This document shows positions 1-7,641 of a DNA stretch of 64,000 nucleotides, in pieces. The notes below the pieces were generated by a model. That model searched no databases, was not told the origin of the DNA, and saw nothing but the letters and a program-made list of their open reading frames with translations. The DNA lies in NCBI RefSeq assembly GCF_003315205.1, contig NZ_QNRR01000018.1, positions 1 to 64,000 of the forward strand, in the 5' to 3' direction. Numbering within the stretch: the stretch's first letter is position 1; each line of letters starts with the position of its first letter. The stretch comes from Roseimicrobium gellanilyticum (GTDB lineage: Bacteria > Verrucomicrobiota > Verrucomicrobiia > Verrucomicrobiales > Verrucomicrobiaceae). A program made the translations under genes and the position numbers.

Positions 1-111
1 GCCCAACGCACCTTTGAAGGTTTGGAAGCAGCCGTCGCGCAAGCACTGGACACGTTCTCACCAGAGCACTGCGCCAACTTTCTTCGTCATGCCAATTATG
101 CGACAAATTAA
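1..111 (+). CDS. IS630-family transposase, C-terminal fragment (5' end outside window)
   Basis: The frame reads from base 1 to a TAA at 109-111 and gives about 36 residues. They resemble the end of IS630/DDE transposases: a leucine/alanine-rich helix, then a serine-proline-glutamate turn, then a Cys-Ala-Asn-Phe-Leu-Arg-His segment and a final Asn-Tyr. The family link is by remembered pattern, not a search. The catalytic DDE part would lie upstream of the window. The stop lies only about 14 bases before a TA dinucleotide (125-126), as expected if the element ends just after the gene. It sits directly upstream of a DUF1579 gene that lacks its start codon. Confidence 0.6.
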   Translation, partial: AQRTFEGLEAAVAQALDTFSPEHCANFLRHANYATN

Positions 112-126
112 ATAGAAAATGCTCTA
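1..126 (+). mobile_element. Right end of an IS630-like insertion, ending at a TA near 125-126
   Basis: The AT-rich tail at about 100-124 (reading ATTAAATAGAAAATGCTC before TA) differs in base composition from the GC-rich coding sequence that follows. IS630/Tc1-type elements insert at and duplicate TA. Immediately after this TA a signal-peptide reading frame begins in mid-sequence with no start codon. The left end and matching inverted repeat are outside the window, so the boundary is inferred. Confidence 0.5.
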
Positions 127-177
127 GCCACACTCGCCTGTGCCTTCCTCGCCTCCGTATGCCTGCAGGCTGCGGAC

Positions 178-663
178 ATGCCCCAAATGCCACCACCCGT
201 GAAAGAGCACGAGTGGCTCAAGCAATTCGTCGGAGAGTGGGACACCTCCGTAGAGGTTTACATGGAGCCCGGAAAACCACCGATGACCTGCAAGGGCTCC
301 GAAACTGCCAAGATGGTCGGTGGCTTCTGGGTCATCGGTGAAGGCAAGGCAGAAATGATGGGCATGCCCATGTCCAGCCTCATCACTCTGGGCTATGATC
401 CCGCGAAGAAGAAATACATCGGCACCTGGATCGACGGCATGAGCAGCTACCTGTGGCAGTATGAAGGCACCGTCGATGAAGCAGGTAAATTGCTGACACT
501 CGAATCCAGCGGCCCCTGCCCCAAGAGTCAGGGCAAGCTTCGCGAGTTCCGTGAAACCGTGGAATTCAAGAGCCCTGACCACCGCATCTTCACCTCATCC
601 ATCAAGGAAGACGACGGCAAGTGGACCTTGATCGTGAAGGGCGAGTACACGCGGAAGAAGTAA
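178..663 (+). CDS. DUF1579 family protein, probably 5'-truncated
   Basis: The product is 161 aa from the first in-frame ATG. The body fits DUF1579: an N-terminal helix ending in VGEWD, paired beta strands with GGFWVIGEG, a GYDPAKKKYIGTW block, and a C-terminal strand with WTLIVKGEYTRK. DUF1579 proteins are often secreted or periplasmic and have no assigned reaction. The open frame continues upstream of the ATG from 127, and codons 127-177 encode a typical Sec signal-peptide core (LACAFLASVCLQAAD). No start codon precedes it before the stop at 109-111. The ATG used here is therefore probably internal, and the intact gene seems to have lost its start to the adjacent insertion element. Any product made from 178 would lack export. 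Confidence 0.7.
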   Translation: MPQMPPPVKEHEWLKQFVGEWDTSVEVYMEPGKPPMTCKGSETAKMVGGFWVIGEGKAEMMGMPMSSLITLGYDPAKKKYIGTWIDGMSSYLWQYEGTVDEAGKLLTLESSGPCPKSQGKLREFRETVEFKSPDHRIFTSSIKEDDGKWTLIVKGEYTRKK

Positions 664-668
664 ACGTA

Positions 669-783
669 GAAGGCTTCTCCAGAAGCCTTTCATTGAAGCG
701 GACAGAAACCTGATTCCAGGTTCTGTCCGCTTTCTTTTTCCACAGTGCGTGCGGCCACATGAAAGGCTTCTGGAGAAACCTTC
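669..783. repeat. Nested inverted repeat between convergent genes
   Basis: A 25-bp arm at 669-693 is matched by its reverse complement at 759-783 with one mismatch. Each arm is itself palindromic (AGGCTTCT-CC-AGAAGCCT). The terminator hairpin at 696-732 lies inside. The whole unit could fold as a hairpin within a hairpin and fills most of the gap between two convergent genes. Confidence 0.75.
696..740 (+). terminator. Rho-independent terminator, likely bidirectional
   Basis: The stem pairs AAGCGGACAGAAACCTG (696-712) with CAGGTTCTGTCCGCTT (717-732), with one bulged A. A T-rich run (731-740) follows. It lies between the DUF1579 gene on plus and the DUF1501 gene on minus, so it probably serves both. 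Confidence 0.8.
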
Positions 784-791
784 CACATTGG

Positions 792-2240
792 CTATGCAAG
801 AATATCCTTCACCACATGCCCGTGCACATCCGTCAGGCGGAAGTCTCGGCCCGCATGATGGAAGGTCAGGCGCTCATGATCGAAGCCCATGCAGTGCAGG
901 ATGGTGGCCTGGAGATCGTGCACGTGCACCGGCTTGTCCACAATGTGGAAACCCATCTCATCCGTGGAGCCGTAGGTCACACCGGACTTGATGCCGCCAC
1001 CGGCCATCCACATGGTGTAGGCCTGCGGATGGTGATCGCGCCCGAGGCTGCGGCCCAATGCGGGATTCGTCTCCACCATGGGCGTGCGGCCGAATTCACC
1101 ACCCCAAATCACGAGCGTGTCATCCAGCAGACCACGCTGTTTCAGATCACGCACCAGTGCAGCGCTGGCCTGGTCCGTGGCTGCACAATTCTTCTTCGTA
1201 TTGCCCGTCACGTCTGAGTGAGCGTCCCAGCCCTCGTGGTAGATATTGATGAAACGCACACCGCGCTCGATCATTCGACGCGCGAGCAAGCAGGCACGTG
1301 CAAAGGAGGGCTTGGCCGGATCGCAGCCATACATGTCCAGCGTGGCCTTGCTCTCGCTCTTTAGGTCCATGAGCTCCGGTGCGCTGGTCTGCAGACGGAA
1401 GGCCATTTCATAGTTGGCGAGGCGCGTGTTGATCTCCGGATCACCAACGGCTTCCATCTGCCTGCGGTTCATTTTGCCCACAAGGTCCAGCGTGTCACGC
1501 TGCAGACGTGCGTCCATGCCGCTGGGGCTTGAGACATTCAGGATGGGATCCCCCTGGGAGCGGAAGCGCACTCCCGTGTACACCGTGGGGAGGAAGCCAC
1601 TGGACCACAGGGCCGAGCCCCCGCTCAGTCCGCTTCCAGTACTCATCACCACAAAGGCGGGAAGATCCTGAGTCTCCGACCCAAGCCCATAAAGCGCCCA
1701 TGACCCAAGCGAGGGCCGGCCGGGTTGCGAGAAACCGGTGTTGAAGAAAAGCTGCGCGGGCGCGTGATTGAACTGATCCGTCTTGCACGAGCGCACGATG
1801 CAGATGTCATCCACGATCCTGGCGAGATGCGGCATGGCCTCCGACAACTCCGCGCCGCTCTGACCATGCTTCGCAAACTGAAAGCGGGGACCAAGCACGG
1901 CGGCATCCGGGCGGATGAAAGCATAGCGCTGATTGCCTATCACCGAGGGTGGCAGTGGATTTCCTTCCAACTTTGCCAGCGCCGGCTTGTAATCGAACAG
2001 GTCGAGCTGCGAAGGCGCGCCTGCCATGAAGAGGTGAATCACGTGCTTCGCCTTTCCGGGGAAATGCGGTTTCAGCGGGCGCAACGGATCCGTGGATGCC
2101 GGTGTGGGCGCCCCACGGACACGTGAAGCAAGTGTGTCCGTGAGCAGGCCAGCGAGAGCCACCTTTCCCAATCCAACGCCACACTCCTGCAGGAAGTGGC
2201 GGCGGGAAACTTGCAGCGGATGAAGGGGGCGATTCTGCAT
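792..2240 (-). CDS. DUF1501 domain-containing secreted protein
   Basis: The product is 482 aa. DUF1501 proteins adopt a sulfatase/alkaline-phosphatase-like fold and are abundant in Planctomycetes and Verrucomicrobia, typically next to DUF1549/DUF1553 cytochrome proteins. No reaction is established. A twin-arginine export signal is visible near the start (SRRHFLQECGVGLGK, then a hydrophobic stretch). Family blocks follow: the AKHVIHLFMAGAPSQLDLFDYKP segment, an N-H-A-P motif, a GWDAHSD motif, WGGEFGRTP and GRDHHPQAY. Length is normal for the family. The start lies 3 bases after the stop of the upstream DUF1549/DUF1553 gene, so the two are translationally linked. A shared role in degrading complex polysaccharides is a common proposal but is inference. 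Confidence 0.93.
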   Translation of the reverse strand: MQNRPLHPLQVSRRHFLQECGVGLGKVALAGLLTDTLASRVRGAPTPASTDPLRPLKPHFPGKAKHVIHLFMAGAPSQLDLFDYKPALAKLEGNPLPPSVIGNQRYAFIRPDAAVLGPRFQFAKHGQSGAELSEAMPHLARIVDDICIVRSCKTDQFNHAPAQLFFNTGFSQPGRPSLGSWALYGLGSETQDLPAFVVMSTGSGLSGGSALWSSGFLPTVYTGVRFRSQGDPILNVSSPSGMDARLQRDTLDLVGKMNRRQMEAVGDPEINTRLANYEMAFRLQTSAPELMDLKSESKATLDMYGCDPAKPSFARACLLARRMIERGVRFINIYHEGWDAHSDVTGNTKKNCAATDQASAALVRDLKQRGLLDDTLVIWGGEFGRTPMVETNPALGRSLGRDHHPQAYTMWMAGGGIKSGVTYGSTDEMGFHIVDKPVHVHDLQATILHCMGFDHERLTFHHAGRDFRLTDVHGHVVKDILA

Positions 2241-2243
2241 GGC

Positions 2244-5200
2244 TCAGCCTTTCGTGACAAATTCATCGAGATTGAAAAGGGCGCGCCCGAGCAGTGTCCA
2301 CGCAGCACGGTCGATCTCCCTGGCATCCTTGTTCCCGCTGATGACAGCAGCATCCAGTTCTCCGGAACGAATGCGCTTCCGCTGGGCTTCCAGATATTCG
2401 ATCAATGCAGCCACCTCATCAGCACCCGCCTGACGGCAAAGCACGCGGCGGAACATGAACTGAAGCTTCGCCTCATCGGTGCCCGGTTGCTGCGACGCAA
2501 GAGCACCCAGCGACTGGGTCGCCTCCACCATGAAGATGTCGTTCAACAACGTGAGCGCCTGCAGAGGTGTATTGGAAACATCACGCCGTGCCACGCACGC
2601 TTCTCCACTGGGCGCATCGAAGGTAGTGGACATGGCAAAGGGGGCGGTGCGTTTCAAGAAGGTGTAAAGCGAACGACGATGCCTGTCATCTCCGCTGCTG
2701 GCCTCCCACGTGCTCTTGCCATAGGCGATGTCCACCACGCCATCGGGCTGTGGCGGATACACGCCCGGGCCGCCCATCTTCAGAGAAAGGAGGCCACTGG
2801 CATACAGCACGCTGTCGCGCACAATCTCCGCCTCCACACGTGGACGTGAGGCGCGCGCCAGCCACTTATTCTCCGCATCCTTCGCCAGCAGCTCGGGCGT
2901 CACTTGTGAGGACTGCTGATACGTGGCGCTGGTAACGATAAGACGGTGCAGCTTCTTGAGCGACCAGCCCTGCTTCATGAACTCCACGGCCAGCCAGTCG
3001 AGCAGCTCAGGATGACTTGGCACTTCCCCTTGAAAGCCGAAGTCCTGCGAGGTCTTTACAAGACCTCGTCCGAAGAGAATCTCCCACTGGCGGTTCACCG
3101 TGACGCGCGCCGTGAGTGGATTCTCCGGTGATACGAGCCAGCGGGCGAAAGCGAGCCGGTTCCGAGGCGCCTCCTTCGGCAGCGGGTTCAGCACGGAAAG
3201 GACCTCCGCCTTCACCTGCTCCTGCGGCTGGGTGTACTCACCACGATTGTAGAGGTAAGTGGTGCGCGGATTGGAGGCGGGGCGCTCGCGCATGACCAGA
3301 CTCACTGGGGCCACCGATGGTTTGCGCAAAGCACGGATGGTGTCCGCGGCACCTGCCACTTCAGGCGCATTCATGAGGAAATGTGTCCGGAGTTGATTGC
3401 GCTGCGCAGGCTTCAGTGCGGCATCAGGAATGGCCAGCAGCGGCTCCAGTTTGTGTGGAATGCCCCGTGCTTCAGCTCCGCTCGCGTGGGTGGTGACCGA
3501 GATGCGAAAACGACCAAGCGAGCAGGCATAGTGCCTGCCAAAGAGCATCTTCACGGAGATCTCCTCCGTTCCTTCCAGAGGCTTCTCGAAGACAAACACC
3601 GCTTCATTTGCCTCACCCGGGCGCTTGGCGCAGCTCCAGCCAGTCTGCGGATCACCATCTACCGCTGCCATGGCGGAGACAGCAGGTGTGTTGGGCCCTC
3701 CGAAATTGTTGCGCGCATAGGTTTCACTCGCACGGTTGATTTTCACCGCCTTGCCATTTGTCGTCACCTGGAACTCACCCATGAAAAAGTCTCCCTTGGG
3801 TCCTTCATAGTAGGCAAGGCCCGGGCCATGATCCGGCAGACTTGGATGCGGCAGAGCTTCCAGACGGATGGCGGTGATGCCCTGAGTAGACGGGCGGAAT
3901 TTCAGCTCATACGTGTCACTCTTGGTGATATCACCAGAACCCAGCACCGAGCCGTCAGGCAACTGTGTGAGATGCGGCATGTTGGTCTTCATCCCAGTGG
4001 GACGCAGCACCTGCCAGTCCACCTTGTCGCCGCGCATCTTCTCCAGCCATCTTTGGAAGGCAACCTCCGCGAGCAGGCGACGGATTTCGGCGGAATCGCT
4101 TTTCTCACCCGGCCACTTTGTTGGCAACGCAGCGGTCTGCTGGGCGAGTTGCTCAAGCCGCTTCTGTTTCGCCTCCGGTTCCTCCTGTACGGGCAGATTC
4201 AGATCCGGCTCATCTGCGTTGTTCAGGAAAGCCATGATCTGGAAATACTCCACGTGCGTGACGGGATCATACTTGTGTGTGTGGCACTGCGCGCAACCCA
4301 GCGTAAGCCCCAGCCACGTGGTGCCGGTGGTGGCCACGCGATCCGCCATGGCGTAATAGCGGAACTCGAGAGGATCGATGCCGCCCTCTTCATTCAGCAT
4401 CGTATTGCGATGAAACCCGGTGGCGATGCGCTGATCCACAGTGGCGGCAGGCAGCATGTCTCCCGCAACCTGCTCAATGGTAAACTCATCAAAGGGCATG
4501 TCCGCATTCAGCGCTCGTACCACCCAATCGCGATAGGACCAGATGCTGCGCTCGCGATCCTTCTCGTAGCCGTTCGTATCTGCATAGCGCGCGAGGTCCA
4601 GCCAGCGGCGGGCCCAGCGCTCGCCGTATTGCGGAGAGGCCAGCAAGGCATCCACCGTCGTCTGAATGGCCGCCTCCTGATCACGCGAGGCAGCTTGCAC
4701 GAAGGCATCCACCTCCTCTGGTTTCGGCGGCAGACCAATTAGATCGAGATACAAGCGACGCACCAAAGTCACCGCATCCGCGGGTGGTGAGGGCGCGAAT
4801 CCCTGATCCTTCAGCTTCGCGCGAATGAACGCATCGATGGGATTCGCTGCCTCAGGCATTCCGTTCCCTGCCTTCGGAGGCCTGACTTGCTGCGGCTTGA
4901 TGAAAGCCCAGTGCTGCTTGTATTCCGCGCCTCCGGCAACCCATCGCTTGAGGATCTCCTTCTGCTCCGCCGTGATGGTCATCTTCGAATCCGGCGGCGG
5001 CATGATCTCGTCCGGATCATGAGTCTCGATGCGTGCCACCAGAGCACTCTTGTCCGGCTGGTGCGGCACGATGGCGATGTCCCCCGTCTTCGCAGGCTTC
5101 AGCGTCTCGTCACGCAGATCCAACCGCAGGCCACCTTTGCGCGTCTTCTCATCCGGTCCATGGCACTTGAAGCAGTACCGGGAAAGAATGGGCCGGACTT

Positions 5201-5303
5201 CCGTGGTGAAGTCAGGGGTAGAAGGTGCGGTGCCCTCTGCCGACAGCACTCCAGAAAGCGCGCCGAGCACGGCAAGGGTGAGCATGGATGAGCGGGATGG
5301 CAT
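2244..5303 (-). CDS. PSD1-type protein: planctomycete cytochrome C + DUF1549 + DUF1553
   Basis: The product is 1019 aa and starts with a Sec signal peptide (MLTLAVLGALSGVLSAEG within the first 25 residues). ATGs at 5303 and 5285 are both possible starts. A single c-type heme site YCFKCHGPDE lies near residue 43, in the planctomycete cytochrome C domain. DUF1549 follows (SPQYGERWARRWLDLARYADTNGY, then LGLTLGCAQCHTHKYDP) and DUF1553 is near the C-terminus (NPLTARVTVNRQWEILFGRGLV, then FDAPSGEACVARRDVSNTPLQAL). A middle region near residues 450-620 looks like a carbohydrate-binding or discoidin-like insert. Such proteins pair with DUF1501 partners, as here. They are predicted periplasmic electron-transfer or polysaccharide-processing proteins of unknown chemistry. 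Confidence 0.93.
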   Translation of the reverse strand: MPSRSSMLTLAVLGALSGVLSAEGTAPSTPDFTTEVRPILSRYCFKCHGPDEKTRKGGLRLDLRDETLKPAKTGDIAIVPHQPDKSALVARIETHDPDEIMPPPDSKMTITAEQKEILKRWVAGGAEYKQHWAFIKPQQVRPPKAGNGMPEAANPIDAFIRAKLKDQGFAPSPPADAVTLVRRLYLDLIGLPPKPEEVDAFVQAASRDQEAAIQTTVDALLASPQYGERWARRWLDLARYADTNGYEKDRERSIWSYRDWVVRALNADMPFDEFTIEQVAGDMLPAATVDQRIATGFHRNTMLNEEGGIDPLEFRYYAMADRVATTGTTWLGLTLGCAQCHTHKYDPVTHVEYFQIMAFLNNADEPDLNLPVQEEPEAKQKRLEQLAQQTAALPTKWPGEKSDSAEIRRLLAEVAFQRWLEKMRGDKVDWQVLRPTGMKTNMPHLTQLPDGSVLGSGDITKSDTYELKFRPSTQGITAIRLEALPHPSLPDHGPGLAYYEGPKGDFFMGEFQVTTNGKAVKINRASETYARNNFGGPNTPAVSAMAAVDGDPQTGWSCAKRPGEANEAVFVFEKPLEGTEEISVKMLFGRHYACSLGRFRISVTTHASGAEARGIPHKLEPLLAIPDAALKPAQRNQLRTHFLMNAPEVAGAADTIRALRKPSVAPVSLVMRERPASNPRTTYLYNRGEYTQPQEQVKAEVLSVLNPLPKEAPRNRLAFARWLVSPENPLTARVTVNRQWEILFGRGLVKTSQDFGFQGEVPSHPELLDWLAVEFMKQGWSLKKLHRLIVTSATYQQSSQVTPELLAKDAENKWLARASRPRVEAEIVRDSVLYASGLLSLKMGGPGVYPPQPDGVVDIAYGKSTWEASSGDDRHRRSLYTFLKRTAPFAMSTTFDAPSGEACVARRDVSNTPLQALTLLNDIFMVEATQSLGALASQQPGTDEAKLQFMFRRVLCRQAGADEVAALIEYLEAQRKRIRSGELDAAVISGNKDAREIDRAAWTLLGRALFNLDEFVTKG

Positions 5304-5428
5304 GCGGGCAGGAGGGACAGGCGCTCGAAAGGGCGGACCTCCATCCTACCAAAACGGGCCAGGGAGCAACAGTCTTATGCCCCTGGAGCCAGAAGATCCA
5401 TCACCAGGGCCAGATACGCCCCCTGCCA

Positions 5429-6118
5429 CTATTCGATGGCTTTGGGCTTCACCTTCACCCAGGTGAATTTCTTCCCATCCCAGCGGCCCTCATAGGCATG
5501 GTCGGGATTGGCCAGGGGCTCGTATTCCTCAATCAGTTCGATGGCTGGGGCGGACACATCGATGGTCGTTCCCTTCTGCGGCAGGTGCCACCACCAGCGG
5601 AAGTTGTCCTTCGCGGCCTTCTTCACCAGTTCCTGTCGCTTGTCGCTGTAGAAGCTCGAGAGGTTCAGATCAGGCAGAATGTCCTTGGTGACCTCCGTGA
5701 GTTTGTCCCCATCCACCTTCCAGAAGGAGATGTGGTCCGTGTCATTGGCCACATTTGTCCATTGCTCAATGGCCACGCCGGCAAGCTTCGTGCCGTCCTT
5801 GCAATTCCACAGCGCCATGGTGAAGACAGCGCCCTCGCCATCGCCACTCGAGTCGATCTTGATGAAGCCATTCTTGGTATCCGCCTCAACCTTCCACACC
5901 AGCATGGGACGGCCCACTTCCTCCACCTTGTCCTCAGGACTATTGATGAGAACCTTCCGTTTGGCGGGGTCCTTGATGGCACTGTTATCCTCGCCCGGCC
6001 ACGCGTCGAAGCAGGAGGCCGGGAGCTTCACAAAAACATCCTTCACATCCAAAGCGAGCGCGGGAACGGTGAAGGTGGCCAGAACGAGCACAGCGGGGGC
6101 AAGCAGTCGGGTCAACAT
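5429..6118 (-). CDS. Secreted hypothetical protein
   Basis: The product is 229 aa from the ATG at 6118. This start places a signal peptide (LTRLLAPAVLVLATFTVPALA) at the terminus. The longer frame to 6334 would run back into the divergent esterase gene and is not favoured. The mature part has no motif I recognise. It contains KLPASCFDAWPGEDNSAIKDP, a strand-rich middle, and RWWWHLPQKGTTIDV near the end, which suggests a small beta-rich periplasmic domain. It lies about 125 bases upstream of the DUF1549/DUF1553 gene on the same strand and may be co-transcribed with it. Confidence 0.65.
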   Translation of the reverse strand: MLTRLLAPAVLVLATFTVPALALDVKDVFVKLPASCFDAWPGEDNSAIKDPAKRKVLINSPEDKVEEVGRPMLVWKVEADTKNGFIKIDSSGDGEGAVFTMALWNCKDGTKLAGVAIEQWTNVANDTDHISFWKVDGDKLTEVTKDILPDLNLSSFYSDKRQELVKKAAKDNFRWWWHLPQKGTTIDVSAPAIELIEEYEPLANPDHAYEGRWDGKKFTWVKVKPKAIE

Positions 6119-6218
6119 GAGCGCGAGTTTGCGCCATGAGGGTGCATTTGTCACGTGTCTGGATGTTGACCTTTGATCTCTGCTTGCCATCCGGCGGCGG
6201 AATGCGTGAGATGTGCGC

Positions 6219-6989
6219 ATGCGCGCCTCCTCACTTCTCATTCTCCCGTTCCTTGCCGTGCTCGCGAGCTTCTCTCCCGTTCGCGCGGACGAAAAGGCCC
6301 AGTCCACCAATACCGCCATCATCCCGGTGGGCAAGCTGGAGAAGGATTTCTATGAGTGGGACCAGCGTCATGCAGCGGTGATGGCAGTGAAGGATCAGCT
6401 CAAACCCGAGGTGGTGCTCATCGGTGACTCCATCACCCATTTCTGGGGTGGCCAGCCGAATGAGCCCAAAGGCAACCGGGGCGCACAAGCATGGAAGGAT
6501 CTTTTCGGCGACCGTCCCGTGCTAAACCTCGGCTTCGGCTGGGACCGCACGCAGAATGTGCTCAAGCGCATCGAGCTTGGGGAACTGGATGGACTCGCGC
6601 CGAAGGCGGTGGTGATTCACATCGGCACCAACAACCTCGCCGGAACCAAGAACGCCCGGGAGAATACGCCGGATGAAATCGTGGAAGGCATCGCGCTCAT
6701 CGTACAGCGCGTGCAGGAGAAGTGCCCTGCAGCGAAGGTGATTGTCATGGCCGTATTCCCCCGCGGTGAAAAGCCCGACAACACCCGCCGCGTGCAGGTG
6801 AACGCCATCAACGAGCGCCTCGCGAAGAAGATGGAGGGCACCAAAGGGGTGACCTATCTCGACATCACCGCGAAGCTCACGAATCCGGATGGCACCATTT
6901 CGAAGGAAATGATGCCGGACTTCCTCCATCCCGGAGCGAAAGGCTATGCCATCTGGGCAGAGGCGCTGAATCCGGTGCTCCCGAAGTGA
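6219..6989 (+). CDS. SGNH/GDSL-type esterase (PAF-acetylhydrolase-like), secreted
   Basis: The product is 256 aa from ATG 6219; a GTG at 6213 is also in frame. A signal peptide (SLLILPFLAVLASFSPVRA) is followed by SGNH hydrolase blocks. Block I is VVLIGDSITHFWGG with the nucleophilic Ser. Block II is LNLGFGWDRTQNVLKRI with the Gly. Block III is VIHIGTNNLAG with the Asn. Block V is DFLHPGAKGYAIWAEAL with the Asp and His. The closest family is the platelet-activating-factor acetylhydrolase IB subunit-like group. In these bacteria such enzymes usually remove acyl groups from polysaccharides or lipids outside the cytoplasm; the substrate cannot be read from sequence. It faces away from the unknown secreted gene, with a shared 100-base upstream region. 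Confidence 0.92.
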   Translation: MRASSLLILPFLAVLASFSPVRADEKAQSTNTAIIPVGKLEKDFYEWDQRHAAVMAVKDQLKPEVVLIGDSITHFWGGQPNEPKGNRGAQAWKDLFGDRPVLNLGFGWDRTQNVLKRIELGELDGLAPKAVVIHIGTNNLAGTKNARENTPDEIVEGIALIVQRVQEKCPAAKVIVMAVFPRGEKPDNTRRVQVNAINERLAKKMEGTKGVTYLDITAKLTNPDGTISKEMMPDFLHPGAKGYAIWAEALNPVLPK

Positions 6990-7011
6990 TTGAGCCCTGG
7001 GAGCTCTGGGG

Positions 7012-7641
7012 CTACGCTCGAGTCAAGGTTTCGATGGCAATCAAAGCAGCAGCGCCGCGATTTTCCACGTCCAGCTTTTGCAGGATGCGCTCCATGTGCT
7101 TCTTCACCGTGGCTTCAGCACTACCCAGGAGGATGGCGGTTTCAGCGTTGGATTTGCCCTGGGCGATCCACAGCAGCACCTCGGCCTCTTTTGGAGTGAG
7201 CCCTAGAGATTCGAGGGGCAAGGGCGAGTCGAAGCTTGGGAGCGCAGGCACGGCATTGGCCACCTGCTCACGCTTGCGCCGCAGGCGGGACTCGATGGCT
7301 TCGATGAGATCGCGAATCCCGACAGGCTTCACGAGGTAGTCGTCCGCGCCGCTGTTCATGCCGGTGCGGATGTCCGACTTCTCACCCTTCGCAGTCAAAA
7401 AGATGAAGGGGATGTCCACAGTCTCCGCGCGACTGCGCATGAGGGCCAGCACCCCATAGCCATCCAGTTCCGGCATCATCACATCACACAGGACCAGGTC
7501 TGGCTTCTCCTTGCGAAGAGCTTCGATGCCGAGGCGTCCATTGGAGACGGCCTGGACCTGATAGCCTTCGAGCTCCAATACGGTGCGCATATTTGAGCGC
7601 ATCTGTGGCTCGTCCTCGATGAGCAGAATGCTGGAGCTCAT
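7012..7641 (-). CDS. Response regulator, receiver + LuxR-type HTH
   Basis: The product is 209 aa. The N-terminal receiver domain has the acidic pair (LLIEDEP), the phospho-acceptor Asp at about residue 53 (LVLCDVMMPELDGYG), the conserved Thr (FIFLTAK) and Lys (YLVKPVG). The C-terminal NarL/LuxR helix-turn-helix reads LTPKEAEVLLWIAQGKSNAETAILLGSAEATVKKHMERILQKL. Its ATG overlaps the stop of the upstream kinase gene by 4 bases (ATGA), so the pair is a translationally coupled two-component system. The target genes are unknown. The next gene upstream on the strand is the large beta-helix outer-membrane protein, a plausible co-transcribed partner. Confidence 0.95.
   Translation of the reverse strand: MSSSILLIEDEPQMRSNMRTVLELEGYQVQAVSNGRLGIEALRKEKPDLVLCDVMMPELDGYGVLALMRSRAETVDIPFIFLTAKGEKSDIRTGMNSGADDYLVKPVGIRDLIEAIESRLRRKREQVANAVPALPSFDSPLPLESLGLTPKEAEVLLWIAQGKSNAETAILLGSAEATVKKHMERILQKLDVENRGAAALIAIETLTRA

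Noticed and set aside
3381-4742. Long plus-strand frame opposite the DUF1549/DUF1553 gene
   Set aside because: The minus-strand frame has recognisable domains; the plus frame has none and starts mid-gene.
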